This document shows, in pieces, positions 5,679 through 12,048 of a stretch of 12,048 bases of DNA; the first letter of the stretch is position 1; every line of letters starts with the position of its first letter. The stretch covers positions 1 through 12,048 of the forward strand of contig CAMAMD010000028.1 of NCBI GenBank assembly GCA_945836785.1. The letters run 5' to 3'. Below the pieces are notes generated by a model, which was given only the letters and a program-made list of their open reading frames with translations, ran no database searches and was not told the DNA's origin. Source of the stretch: an uncultured Clostridium sp. (GTDB lineage: Bacteria; Bacillota_A; Clostridia; Lachnospirales; Lachnospiraceae). Made by a program: the position numbers and the translations under genes.

Positions 5679-5720
5679 TATCATGAGCATTGCGACGGAT
5701 TGTGCTTGCGGAATCCGGCA
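5679..5720. repeat. 42-bp direct repeat, copy 2
   Basis: It differs from copy 1 (5600-5641) by one C-to-T change, and the CGGATT/AATCCG stem is kept. With the 37-nt insert between copies the unit repeats at a distance of 79 bp. Confidence 0.9.
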
Positions 5721-5741
5721 GGATATCTTAAGTCTGGCGTT

Positions 5742-5767
5742 ATGAAATAATCCCGTTCTTCCGATAT
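5742..5767 (+). promoter_or_regulatory. Candidate SigD (sigma-28) promoter of the 998-aa protein gene
   Basis: TCCGATAT (5760-5767) is a near match to the sigma-28 -10 element (GCCGATAT) and shares TCCGATA with the flagellin promoter at 8847-8854. The -35 side (ATGA near 5742-5745, 14 nt away) is a poor match to TAAA. The -10 straddles the end of the 5' arm and the start of the loop of the hairpin at 5749-5795. Transcripts starting here would therefore lack that arm. Confidence 0.5.
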
Positions 5768-5799
5768 TAAAAATAGAAATAAGGAAGGCGGGATTTTTT
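5749..5799 (+). terminator. Terminator-like hairpin directly before a start codon
   Basis: AATCCCGTTCTTCC (5749-5762) pairs with GGAAGGCGGGATT (5783-5795). Thirteen pairs form with one bulge, around a 20-nt AT-rich loop, and the T run extends to 5799. The ATG of the next gene is at 5800. The 3' arm includes most of that gene's ribosome binding site (AAGGAAGG, 5781-5788). On a read-through RNA from hemolysin III the hairpin would end transcription or hide the ribosome binding site. Confidence 0.75.
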
Positions 5800-8796
5800 A
5801 TGGGGCAGACCTTGGGAAACGGATTGAATAATATAAATGATGCGATGTCGGATTACGCTGCCGTGAAGGCAAACCGCTGTTATACACAATATGGTGAGCC
5901 GGTTGCAGAGCGATATGGCAACGAAAAAGATATCGATTTGGAATCGGTTTTGGGATATAAGTATGCGGGACATGCAGAAAATCAAAATTTATCGAAGACC
6001 ATGAGCGATAATTTTGACGAGTATATGAAGGCAAGGCAGGAGCGTGCAAAGGAAGCGGGCGAGGACGAGGAAACAAAGAAAAGACAGGAAAAAGAGGAAG
6101 CGAAAGAGATTGCACGTAATCTTTCTGAGGAAGAGATAAAAACACTTACCATGATGGGGGTGGATGTGGAGAGTGCCAGCTTGTCCGACATCATGGGAAT
6201 TGTGAATACGTTGCGGGGAAACGCACACAGGGAGCAGACTGCGCAGATGTTGGCAGAAATCAGTGCGGGACAGGGTGATACAGATGGTCTTTCGGTGATT
6301 GGCGGAAGCGTGAAAGTGGCAGGCACGGATGTGGAGCTTCAGAATGTCAGTGTGTCCGATGTGGTGATAAATAGGGAAGCGGCAGAAATAGGCGGAGAGA
6401 GAAAGTTAGGCGATGATGCGTTAATTTATCTGTTGAAAAACAATCTGCCGATGACAAAGGAAAACTTATATAAGGCATATTACAGTGGAGGGCATGCTGC
6501 GACAGACAATGTCCCTGATTCTGTTTTTCAGGATATGAGGCAGCAGATAGAAAAGGTCATCGAACAGGCCGGATATGAGGTGGATGAAACAACGCTCTCC
6601 GGGGCTAAGCTGCTGCTTTCTCATGAACTGCCCCTGACAACTGATTCAATCAAGGCATATATGGATTATCAGACATATGCGGGAGCGGATCCTGGGGCTG
6701 TTTCAGCACCGGAGAATATGCGGGAAATGGATGACCGGCAGGCAGAGATGCTCTATATGAAAGCAAACAGTATTCGCCCTGAGACGGTTTATGATATGAC
6801 ACTGCAGGGGAAAGAGATAACGATAGCCTCAGCGTATCGGGAGACCATTGCTGTGCAGCAAAATATGGGACAGACAGAGAATGATATGCTGCAGGCAGGG
6901 AAAAAGCCGCAGGCAGAGGAAGACCGGGAGCTTTTGGCTGTGACAAACATGAGGAGGATGGAAGAAATCCGGTTGTCAATGACGTTGGAGGCTGCAGGGC
7001 GTTTGGTGAAGTCGGATATTAATATAGATACGAGAGAGTTGTCGCGTGTTGTCCGGGAATTGCAGGATGCGGAGCAGGCGTTGGTGGCACGTCAGTTTCA
7101 ACGGGCCGGTCTGGAACCGACGGAGGAAAATCTGTCAGTGTACTATGAAATGACAGAGAAGGTGGAAAGCCTTGCACAGACACCGGCGGCTGTGATTGCC
7201 ACACCGCTGTCCGGTGGAGATTTTACAGTGAACGGGCTGTATGATGCAGGGGTTCGTCTATATAATGTGGAAGATGCTTCCGGTGTGGAACGTGCTGTAT
7301 CGGAGAAACGATTTGAGACGGTCAGACGGGATTATGAAGCATTGGGGACCGCACCGCGTGCTGATATGGGAGACAGCATTACGAAAGCATTTTCCAATGT
7401 GGATGATATCCTGCGGGAGCTTGATTTGCCGGTTAATTATGAGACACAGAGGGCTGTGAGAATCCTGGGATATAATTCCCTGGAACTTACAGTGGATAAT
7501 ATAGAACAGGTGATGGACTACGACCGCCAGGTGAATGAGCTGATGCAGAATTTCTATCCTGAGGCGGTGCTGTCCGCCATTCGGGATGGCATAAATCCGC
7601 TTGATATGCCGATTGATGAATTGAATCAGGTGATTCGTGACAGAAATTATAATGACGGGGTGACGGAGGCTGATAATTTTGCTACATATTTACGGGATAT
7701 GGAACAGCGGGGACAGGTAACGCCGGAGGAACGGGAGAGCTATATCGGTATCTACAGAGTTATGAACCGACTGGCGAAATCCGGTGACCGGGAGGCGGGA
7801 TATCTGTTTGCAAACGGAAGCAGATTGACGGTGCGTAATCTGATTTCGGCCATGCGAAGCCGGAAAGCGGCAGGGATGGATGTTGCCGTGGATGATAATT
7901 TTGGCATGCTGGAGGATGCAGGCGTTACAGAGAACCGGATGGATACGCAGATTGAGCGGGCGTTTGTCGACAGACATATGGAAAAATTGACAGCACAGGT
8001 TGAACAATTTATGCAGGAAAATGAAATCGAAGTTTCCATGGTGAATGTCAGTGCGGTTCATGAGATGCTGTCGCCTCAGGGTGGTTTATATCAATTGGTT
8101 TCGGAAATTTTATCAAAAATGCATTTTCATTCTGATACGAAAGAAGATATGATAGATGACGAAACAGAGCATATGACGGATTCCCTTACAGGGGAGGAGG
8201 TTCCGCTATCGTTTGAGCCGGAACATATCCTTGAGAGCCTGCGAAGGGGAACAGATATGTCGCTTACTTATGATGACCTGCGCAGCCGGATGACGGACTT
8301 TATGTATCAGGCTGGTATTGCGGGAAATCTAACAAGCATGGATATTTCTTCCGTCAAGGTGGTACAGGCAGGTTTTCGTATTCTTGGCAGTATGGCGCGG
8401 AAAGACAGATATCAAGTGCCTGTGGAGACTGCACAGGGGATTCGGGTAGTAAATCTGACCGTGCAGCATGACAGTGAAAATCGTGGAACTGTGGAGCTTC
8501 ATACAGAAGGCCGGCAGATGGGAGATGTACGGGCGAAGGTTCGTCTGGACGGAGCAGGACGCTTGTCCGGTTATATTGTGTCTGAAAGTGAAGCGGGCAA
8601 TTATCTGCTTGCCGGGCAGGAGCAGATGCTGTTGTCGAAGCTTGCTCAAAGCGGATATACGAAATGTGATGTCAGAGTGGGACAGTTATATTCTGATACA
8701 GCAGATGAGCCGGATGGGTATACAGCACCTGAGGCTGATGAGATTTATGGTGTGTCGGTGGCACTTGTGAAGGCGGTTGCGGATATTCTGTGCTGA
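5800..8796 (+). CDS. Large flagellar-locus protein, DUF6240-type with FliK-like C-terminus (998 aa)
   Basis: There is no signal peptide or membrane segment. Residues ~70-110 are a charged helix. From ~110 to ~860 the protein is built of diverged helical modules with a recurring pattern of a hydrophobic helix, then L-P/T-x-T-x-x-N-L: LLKNNLPMTKENL at 211, LLSHELPLTTDSI at 272, AGLEPTEENL at 436, LELTVDNI at 561, NGSRLTVRNL at 672, MSLTYDDL at 820. Residues ~871-965 (YQVPVETAQGIRVVNL, then GDVRAKVRLDGAGRLSGYIVSE, then LLSKLAQSGYTKCDVRV) resemble the C-terminal domain of FliK hook-length control proteins. The family resembles DUF6240 proteins of Lachnospiraceae flagellar loci, assigned from memory. 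The position next to flagellin and the SigD-like -10 suggest a late flagellar role, perhaps length control or export. AAGGAAGG lies 11 bases before the ATG. Confidence 0.75.
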   Translation: MGQTLGNGLNNINDAMSDYAAVKANRCYTQYGEPVAERYGNEKDIDLESVLGYKYAGHAENQNLSKTMSDNFDEYMKARQERAKEAGEDEETKKRQEKEEAKEIARNLSEEEIKTLTMMGVDVESASLSDIMGIVNTLRGNAHREQTAQMLAEISAGQGDTDGLSVIGGSVKVAGTDVELQNVSVSDVVINREAAEIGGERKLGDDALIYLLKNNLPMTKENLYKAYYSGGHAATDNVPDSVFQDMRQQIEKVIEQAGYEVDETTLSGAKLLLSHELPLTTDSIKAYMDYQTYAGADPGAVSAPENMREMDDRQAEMLYMKANSIRPETVYDMTLQGKEITIASAYRETIAVQQNMGQTENDMLQAGKKPQAEEDRELLAVTNMRRMEEIRLSMTLEAAGRLVKSDINIDTRELSRVVRELQDAEQALVARQFQRAGLEPTEENLSVYYEMTEKVESLAQTPAAVIATPLSGGDFTVNGLYDAGVRLYNVEDASGVERAVSEKRFETVRRDYEALGTAPRADMGDSITKAFSNVDDILRELDLPVNYETQRAVRILGYNSLELTVDNIEQVMDYDRQVNELMQNFYPEAVLSAIRDGINPLDMPIDELNQVIRDRNYNDGVTEADNFATYLRDMEQRGQVTPEERESYIGIYRVMNRLAKSGDREAGYLFANGSRLTVRNLISAMRSRKAAGMDVAVDDNFGMLEDAGVTENRMDTQIERAFVDRHMEKLTAQVEQFMQENEIEVSMVNVSAVHEMLSPQGGLYQLVSEILSKMHFHSDTKEDMIDDETEHMTDSLTGEEVPLSFEPEHILESLRRGTDMSLTYDDLRSRMTDFMYQAGIAGNLTSMDISSVKVVQAGFRILGSMARKDRYQVPVETAQGIRVVNLTVQHDSENRGTVELHTEGRQMGDVRAKVRLDGAGRLSGYIVSESEAGNYLLAGQEQMLLSKLAQSGYTKCDVRVGQLYSDTADEPDGYTAPEADEIYGVSVALVKAVADILC

Positions 8797-8828
8797 TAAA
8801 ATGATATCTTACAGGTATGCATAGTGTT

Positions 8829-8854
8829 TAGAAACAGAAAAAAGTGTCCGATAA
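8829..8854 (+). promoter_or_regulatory. SigD (sigma-28/FliA) promoter of flagellin
   Basis: TAGA (8829-8832), 14 nt, then TCCGATAA (8847-8854) closely fits the flagellar sigma-28 consensus TAAA-N15-GCCGATAA. It is upstream of flagellin and predicts a leader of about 75 nt. Confidence 0.8.
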
Positions 8855-8910
8855 TATATGTAGAGATTTAAGAGATGCACATGATTTTGTGAAATGTTTA
8901 ACTCTTATAA

Positions 8911-8930
8911 ATCAGGGATGAATTTGGAGG
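8911..8930 (+). promoter_or_regulatory. Putative CsrA binding region in the flagellin leader
   Basis: ATCAGGGATG (8911-8920) is close to the CsrA consensus ACARGGAUGU. A second GGA lies in the ribosome binding site TTGGAGG (8924-8930), six bases before the ATG. Two GGA sites, one on the Shine-Dalgarno, is the arrangement by which CsrA represses flagellin (hag) translation in Bacillus, with FliW as antagonist. It is assigned by motif only; no csrA or fliW lies in this window. Confidence 0.55.
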
Positions 8931-8936
8931 TAGCAT

Positions 8937-10364
8937 ATGAGAATAAACCACAACTCATTGGCACTCAATGCCAGTGATCATTTTGCAACGATTAATAAAA
9001 ATATTGCCAAGTCAATGGAGCGCTTGTCGTCTGGATACAAGATTACCAGTCCGGCGGATGATGCAGCGGGACTTGCTATATCAACAAAAATGAGTGCACA
9101 GATTCGAGGACTCGACAGAGCAGCACTCAACTCCAATGATGGAATATCCGTGATTCAGTCAGCGGAAGGTGGATTAAATGAGATACATTCTATCTTGGGC
9201 AGAATGAGAGAGCTTGCTGTACAGGCAGCAAATGATGTGAATTATGAGGATGACAGAGATGCAATCCAGGAGGAGATAGACTCTCTGCGAGAGGAGATAG
9301 ACCAGATCGTTGATACCACTGCATTTAACGATCAGAAGTTATTGAACGGAGATATGACCAGACGTTCTTTGTCCAGTGATCCGAACCTGAAAGCGACCTA
9401 TCTGTCTGAGACTGTAAGTACAGGCGTATATGAACTGACGGTGACCGCAGATGCGGAGCGGGCAACTTATGCAACCGGTTTTTCGTATTCTGCCGCAACG
9501 ATTACCCATGATCAGGCCGGTACACTGCAGGTCAATGGATTTTCGGTGTCCATTACAGAGGGCATGACAATGACAAATGTATTCGAGGAGCTGCAGATGC
9601 ATCTTTCAAAGATTGGTGTGGATGTACTTGCCTCGACGGATGGTGGTACAACCGAGGCGGATTTTGCGTCCGGTGCGCCGGTTCTGTTTCGGAGTAAAGA
9701 GTATGGTTCAGTGCAGAAAATAGAAATTAAGATCGATAATGATGCGTTGGCTGCCGTACTTGGCGTGACAGATGGTGATGTTACATACGGAAAGGATTGT
9801 CAGGCAGATATTACCGTAACAAATGACGGATTTTCTACAACTGCCTCCTTTACAACGAGCGGAAATGAGATTAATATTGTAGATAGAAATGGATTTGAAA
9901 TGACTGTTGAGACGACACCGGGGGCAGCAGCCCAGGGTAGCGTGAGCACCCGGATTGAGGTGTTGTCTGCAGGAACAATGGTGATACAGACCGGAGCAAA
10001 TTCGGGTGAACAGATTTCCCTTGACATTTCTTCTGTGAGTGCGAAAAGTCTGGGTGTGGATAACCTTATTATGTACACACATGAATATGCTGCCCAGGCA
10101 ATTTCGGCAATAGATAAAGCGATTGAAAAGGTTTCAAGAATACGTTCCAAGCTGGGCGCTTATGAGAATCGTCTGGATGACGTTTATGATAATCTGGAGG
10201 TTCAGAGCGAAAGCATCACAGCTGCATACTCCAGAATCATGGATACGGATATGGCAGAAGAAATGACAAACTACACGCAACAGGATGTTTTATCGCAGGC
10301 AGCGATTTCCATGATGCAGAAATCAAATGAGCGTCCGGAATCTATCCTGCAATTACTGCAGTAA
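8937..10364 (+). CDS. fliC: Flagellin (filament subunit, 475 aa)
   Basis: This is the structural subunit of the flagellar filament, exported through the flagellar type III apparatus. The conserved N-terminal D0/D1 region is residues 1-140 (MRINHNSLALNA, then SMERLSSGYKITSPADDAAGLAIS). The C-terminal D1/D0 region is about 384-475 (AISAIDKAIEKVSRIRSKLGAYENRL, ending ISMMQKSNERPESILQLL). The central ~240 residues form a variable surface domain, including a stretch like flagellin D2 insertions (LQVNGFSVSITEGMT). GRMRELAVQAAN (88-99) matches the TLR5-recognised segment, including its Arg and Leu positions, so the protein is probably recognised by TLR5. Residues 11-25 (NASDHFATINKNIAK) depart somewhat from the usual ALRALNQLNK-type run. 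A SigD promoter and a GGAGG site precede it; fliS-like follows after 33 bases. Bacillus-style naming would be hag. Confidence 0.97.
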   Translation: MRINHNSLALNASDHFATINKNIAKSMERLSSGYKITSPADDAAGLAISTKMSAQIRGLDRAALNSNDGISVIQSAEGGLNEIHSILGRMRELAVQAANDVNYEDDRDAIQEEIDSLREEIDQIVDTTAFNDQKLLNGDMTRRSLSSDPNLKATYLSETVSTGVYELTVTADAERATYATGFSYSAATITHDQAGTLQVNGFSVSITEGMTMTNVFEELQMHLSKIGVDVLASTDGGTTEADFASGAPVLFRSKEYGSVQKIEIKIDNDALAAVLGVTDGDVTYGKDCQADITVTNDGFSTTASFTTSGNEINIVDRNGFEMTVETTPGAAAQGSVSTRIEVLSAGTMVIQTGANSGEQISLDISSVSAKSLGVDNLIMYTHEYAAQAISAIDKAIEKVSRIRSKLGAYENRLDDVYDNLEVQSESITAAYSRIMDTDMAEEMTNYTQQDVLSQAAISMMQKSNERPESILQLLQ

Positions 10365-10365
10365 T
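10352..10365. repeat. Perfect 14-bp palindrome across the flagellin stop codon
   Basis: ATTACTGCAGTAAT is its own reverse complement and includes the last sense codons and TAA of flagellin. It could mark mRNA processing or reduce read-through to fliS. It lacks a loop and T run, so it is not a standard terminator. Confidence 0.5.
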
Positions 10366-10397
10366 GTACATGACAGAGTGTGGTAAGGAGAGGTCAT

Positions 10398-10874
10398 ATG
10401 ACGAAAGAGCAGATACAGGAGTTTACACGCAGGACAACGCAGGAAAATCACAGTGGATTGATTCTGGTGCTGTGTGACATGGAGCGGGTGTATGTTTCGG
10501 ATGCACTGGGGGCGTATGCCGATGATATGGATGCGTATGTGAAAAACATAGAACTTGCCAGGAAAACACATAATGAGCTGATGCAATGTTTTGATCTGTC
10601 AAACGAACAGGCACGGAAAGTTGTCTCAATATTGCGCTTTATATATGGAAAGCTTGTTGCATCCAGTGTGAAACGGCAACCACAGGAGCTGGAGCGTTGC
10701 ATGGGGATGCTGGAAAAGCTGAGAATAGGGTTTGAACATTTACATGAGGTGGATACCGAGGGGCCTGTGATGCAAAATACACATCAGGTATATGCCGGGC
10801 TTACATACGGTAAGGGTGTGCTGAATGAAAGTACGCTGGGTGTGGATTATGGCAGCAGAGGATTTAAGATATGA
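10398..10874 (+). CDS. fliS: FliS-like flagellin export chaperone (158 aa)
   Basis: FliS proteins bind the C-terminal helices of unassembled flagellin in the cytosol and stop premature polymerisation before export. Residues ~8-116 have the FliS helical pattern: FTRRTTQENHSGLILVLCDMERVYVSDAL, then YVKNIELARKTHNELMQCF, then IYGKLVASSVKRQPQELERCMGMLEKLRIGF. The tail from ~118 (NTHQVYAGLTYGKGVLNE, then RGFKI) extends beyond typical FliS of about 130 residues and is Gly-rich. The ATG at 10398 follows AAGGAGAGG (10385-10393). The in-frame GTG at 10380 lies before that site and is rejected. It is 33 bases after flagellin, so very likely cotranscribed with its client. Identity with canonical FliS is low (no LYDGA motif; CDMER instead), so some caution applies. 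Confidence 0.75.
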   Translation: MTKEQIQEFTRRTTQENHSGLILVLCDMERVYVSDALGAYADDMDAYVKNIELARKTHNELMQCFDLSNEQARKVVSILRFIYGKLVASSVKRQPQELERCMGMLEKLRIGFEHLHEVDTEGPVMQNTHQVYAGLTYGKGVLNESTLGVDYGSRGFKI

Positions 10875-10915
10875 CGGCACAGGATGCCTGCAAATATGAA
10901 GGAGGATATAACAAC

Positions 10916-11332
10916 ATGGTAAAGGACGATTGCATATTCTGTAAGATTGCGAAAGGAGAAATTCCGTCAGCTACAATATACGAGACATCGGAGTTTAAGG
11001 TGATGCTTGATGTGGCACCGGCAAATAAGGGACATGCACTTATTATTCCAAAGGAGCATTTTGATAATATATTCCAGATTGATGCGGAAACTGCGGGTAA
11101 GCTGTTTTCACTTGCTACCGTAGTTGCCAGAGCATTGAAGGAGGAGACAAACTGCGAGGGCATGAATATCGTTCAGAATAACGGAGCGGTCGCAGGCCAG
11201 ACAGTTAATCATTTCCATCTGCACCTGATTCCGAGACATCAGGGGGACGGTGTTCAGGTTACATGGAAACAGGGGGAGACGGATCCTGCTGAACAGGAAG
11301 CACTCGCCAAGGCTATCAAAAAACATATCTAA
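10916..11332 (+). CDS. HIT-family (Hint-type) nucleotide hydrolase (138 aa)
   Basis: This is a histidine-triad protein; Hint-type members hydrolyse nucleoside phosphoramidates and related adenylated compounds in the cytosol. The triad is HFHLHLIPR (His99, His101, His103), with the middle-to-last His acting as nucleophile region in the family. CIFC (Cys6, Cys9) with His48 and His99 is the zinc site found in many bacterial members. Length is typical. The ATG at 10916 follows AAGGAGG (10899-10905) by ten bases. An ATG at 10871 that overlaps the fliS-like stop has no ribosome binding site and would add 15 residues foreign to the family. It follows the fliS-like gene by 41 bases, with no terminator visible, so it may be transcribed with flagellin by read-through. 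Confidence 0.93.
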   Translation: MVKDDCIFCKIAKGEIPSATIYETSEFKVMLDVAPANKGHALIIPKEHFDNIFQIDAETAGKLFSLATVVARALKEETNCEGMNIVQNNGAVAGQTVNHFHLHLIPRHQGDGVQVTWKQGETDPAEQEALAKAIKKHI

Positions 11333-11345
11333 TTATATTATAAAT

Positions 11346-11583
11346 ATGATTGTTGTGTTAAGAGAACATGGCGCCTCTATATGTATACTACGAAAACACG
11401 CTTGTGCTCCGTTGTTCACGCAGCGGATACTAAGCTCGACATAAAACTCACCCGGTTCTGCAATTTACACTTGGTGTACTGCACAACCGGGTGGTTTTAT
11501 GTCTCACTAAGTACCGGCGTTCACAAAGGGTTTTCCGTAGTATACATATAGACGTGCCATGTTCTTTTAACACAACAATTCAT
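11346..11583. repeat. Giant nested palindrome (about 238 bp)
   Basis: The outer arms, 11349-11397 and 11530-11579, are complementary over about 49 bp with one mismatch, two G-U pairs and one bulge. The stem may extend outwards by ATGA/TCAT. The inner arms GACATAAAAC (from 11438, to 11462) and 11480-11503 pair over about 24 bp with one bulge and one mismatch. The apex is TACAC-TTG-GTGTA (11466-11478). Between the two stems the arms are related but interrupted by about 15 extra bases on the left. No open reading frame of interest and no clear target-site duplication are seen. It fills most of the 355-base gap between the HIT and LCP genes. Possible roles are a MITE-like element, a structured RNA or a transcription barrier. 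Confidence 0.9.
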
Positions 11584-11610
11584 TTCGTAATTAATATACC
11601 ATGGAAAGTA

Positions 11611-11639
11611 TTGACAACTTTTTTTTTAATGATTATGAT
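11611..11639 (+). promoter_or_regulatory. Strong promoter of the LCP-family gene
   Basis: A perfect TTGACA (11611-11616), a 17-nt spacer rich in T, and TATGAT (11634-11639). It lies just outside the right end of the giant palindrome and about 50 bases before the LCP start codon. Confidence 0.8.
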
Positions 11640-11687
11640 AGAATCTATTATAAGGGGAGATAAACTATATACGGTTAGGAGAAACAT

Positions 11688-12048
11688 ATGAAGAATAAAA
11701 AATTTGAAAAGATACTGGAGATAGCAGGCTATATTTTATGTGGTTTGATGTTTGTAACAGGGCTTGCACTCATGTTTTTGGTTGCACGCCTTAGAATTTT
11801 TCCTGCGCTTTATATGATAGTCGGTGCGGTTGTGCTGGTTGTGCTGACGGTGGGGTTTGTGTTTGCACAAAGGTGGAATATTTCGGGTATTATCACGAAG
11901 GTGATCAGTATTTTGCTGGTTGCAGTGATGGTAATCGGTTGCATATATGTAAATTATACATATAAAAAGCTGGGAGAGATGACGGGAATTAACACACAGA
12001 TGGACAGTATACAGATTTATGTTCTGGTAGATGATCCCGCGGAGAATA
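11688..12048 (+). CDS. LCP (LytR-CpsA-Psr) family protein, 5' part only
   Basis: The first 120 codons are present and the gene runs off the window. ATG at 11688 follows AGGAG (11677-11681) by six bases. Three hydrophobic segments are visible at about 13-32, 39-60 and 67-88. The sequence then reads KKLGEMTGINTQMDSIQIYVLVDDPAEN, the lead-in seen in LCP proteins before the catalytic domain. LCP enzymes attach secondary cell-wall polymers to peptidoglycan from undecaprenyl carriers, outside the membrane. The catalytic core is beyond the window edge, so the assignment rests on the N-terminal layout and short motif. It has its own strong promoter. Confidence 0.65.
   Translation, partial: MKNKKFEKILEIAGYILCGLMFVTGLALMFLVARLRIFPALYMIVGAVVLVVLTVGFVFAQRWNISGIITKVISILLVAVMVIGCIYVNYTYKKLGEMTGINTQMDSIQIYVLVDDPAEN

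Noticed and set aside
5600..5720. CRISPR array
   Set aside because: Only two repeat units, 42 bp long, with a 37-bp intervening segment that is itself a known repeat of this window; no cas genes.
5798..6326. Several minus-strand open frames of 79-115 aa
   Set aside because: They are antisense to the 998-aa gene, overlap one another, and have low-complexity compositions typical of shadow frames.
10380..10397. GTG at 10380 as start of the fliS-like gene
   Set aside because: The strong ribosome binding site lies downstream of it, before the ATG at 10398.
10871..10915. ATG overlapping the fliS-like stop as start of the HIT gene
   Set aside because: No ribosome binding site, and it would add 15 residues not typical of HIT proteins; the ATG at 10916 has AAGGAGG at good spacing.
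11346..11583. Retron-type msr/msd RNA or insertion sequence
   Set aside because: No reverse transcriptase or transposase gene is adjacent within the window, and no clear target-site duplication is seen, so neither label can be supported.
11250..11691. Two plus-strand open frames (64 and 66 aa) across the giant palindrome
   Set aside because: One begins inside the HIT gene in another frame and the other starts within the palindrome arm; neither has a ribosome binding site or protein-like composition.

Overview
The window looks like chromosome of a motile, Gram-positive anaerobe of the Lachnospiraceae (Roseburia/Agathobacter/Lachnospira-like). The reasons are: a SigD-type flagellin gene followed by a fliS-like chaperone gene; a long FliK-like/DUF6240-type protein, as seen in Lachnospiraceae flagellar loci; a DUF4358-type lipoprotein; a G5-M23 peptidase; an LCP-family protein; strong GGAGG ribosome binding sites; and moderate GC content. 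No rRNA, tRNA, CRISPR array or transposase gene was seen.

Region 1 (1-1400) is visibly more AT-rich. It opens with the last 30 codons of a gene that is a tandem paralogue of the next gene. Two degenerate copies of a small hairpin repeat, a terminator and a promoter follow. Then comes a well-formed cyclic-di-GMP-I (GEMM) riboswitch at about 320-399, whose 3' end overlaps an intrinsic terminator (393-425). The controlled gene (452-1246) encodes a 264-aa protein of unknown function. A 22-bp-stem palindromic element (1288-1383) closes the region between convergent genes.

Region 2 (1405-5607) holds housekeeping and envelope genes, most with their own promoters. These are an aldose 1-epimerase (minus strand), a small lipoprotein (plus), a strong bidirectional terminator, a small Ig-like (Big_5/SbsA-type) protein (minus), a membrane-anchored G5-M23 peptidase (plus, GTG start) and a hemolysin III/PAQR membrane protein (plus).

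Region 3 (5608-11332) is the motility region. Its spacer carries two 42-bp direct repeats flanking another copy of the small hairpin repeat, followed by a terminator-like hairpin placed immediately before a start codon. A SigD-like -10 element lies at the edge of the loop of that hairpin. The gene behind it encodes a 998-aa protein with repeated helical modules and a FliK-like C-terminus. Flagellin comes next, with a SigD promoter and a CsrA-like leader site, then a FliS-like chaperone and a HIT-family hydrolase, closely spaced.

Region 4 (11333-12048) contains a striking palindrome of about 238 bp: an outer stem of about 49 bp, a nested 24-bp stem and an apical hairpin. It shares arm sequence with the 1288-1383 element. 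After it, a strong promoter drives the truncated first 120 codons of an LCP-family membrane protein.

Together the window mixes flagellar filament assembly and its export/assembly accessory proteins, cell-wall turnover, and a separate c-di-GMP-sensing unit next to a duplicated gene of unknown function. The most unusual features are the riboswitch-controlled tandem paralogues, the giant palindrome and its small relative, and the SigD-like promoter embedded in a terminator hairpin.
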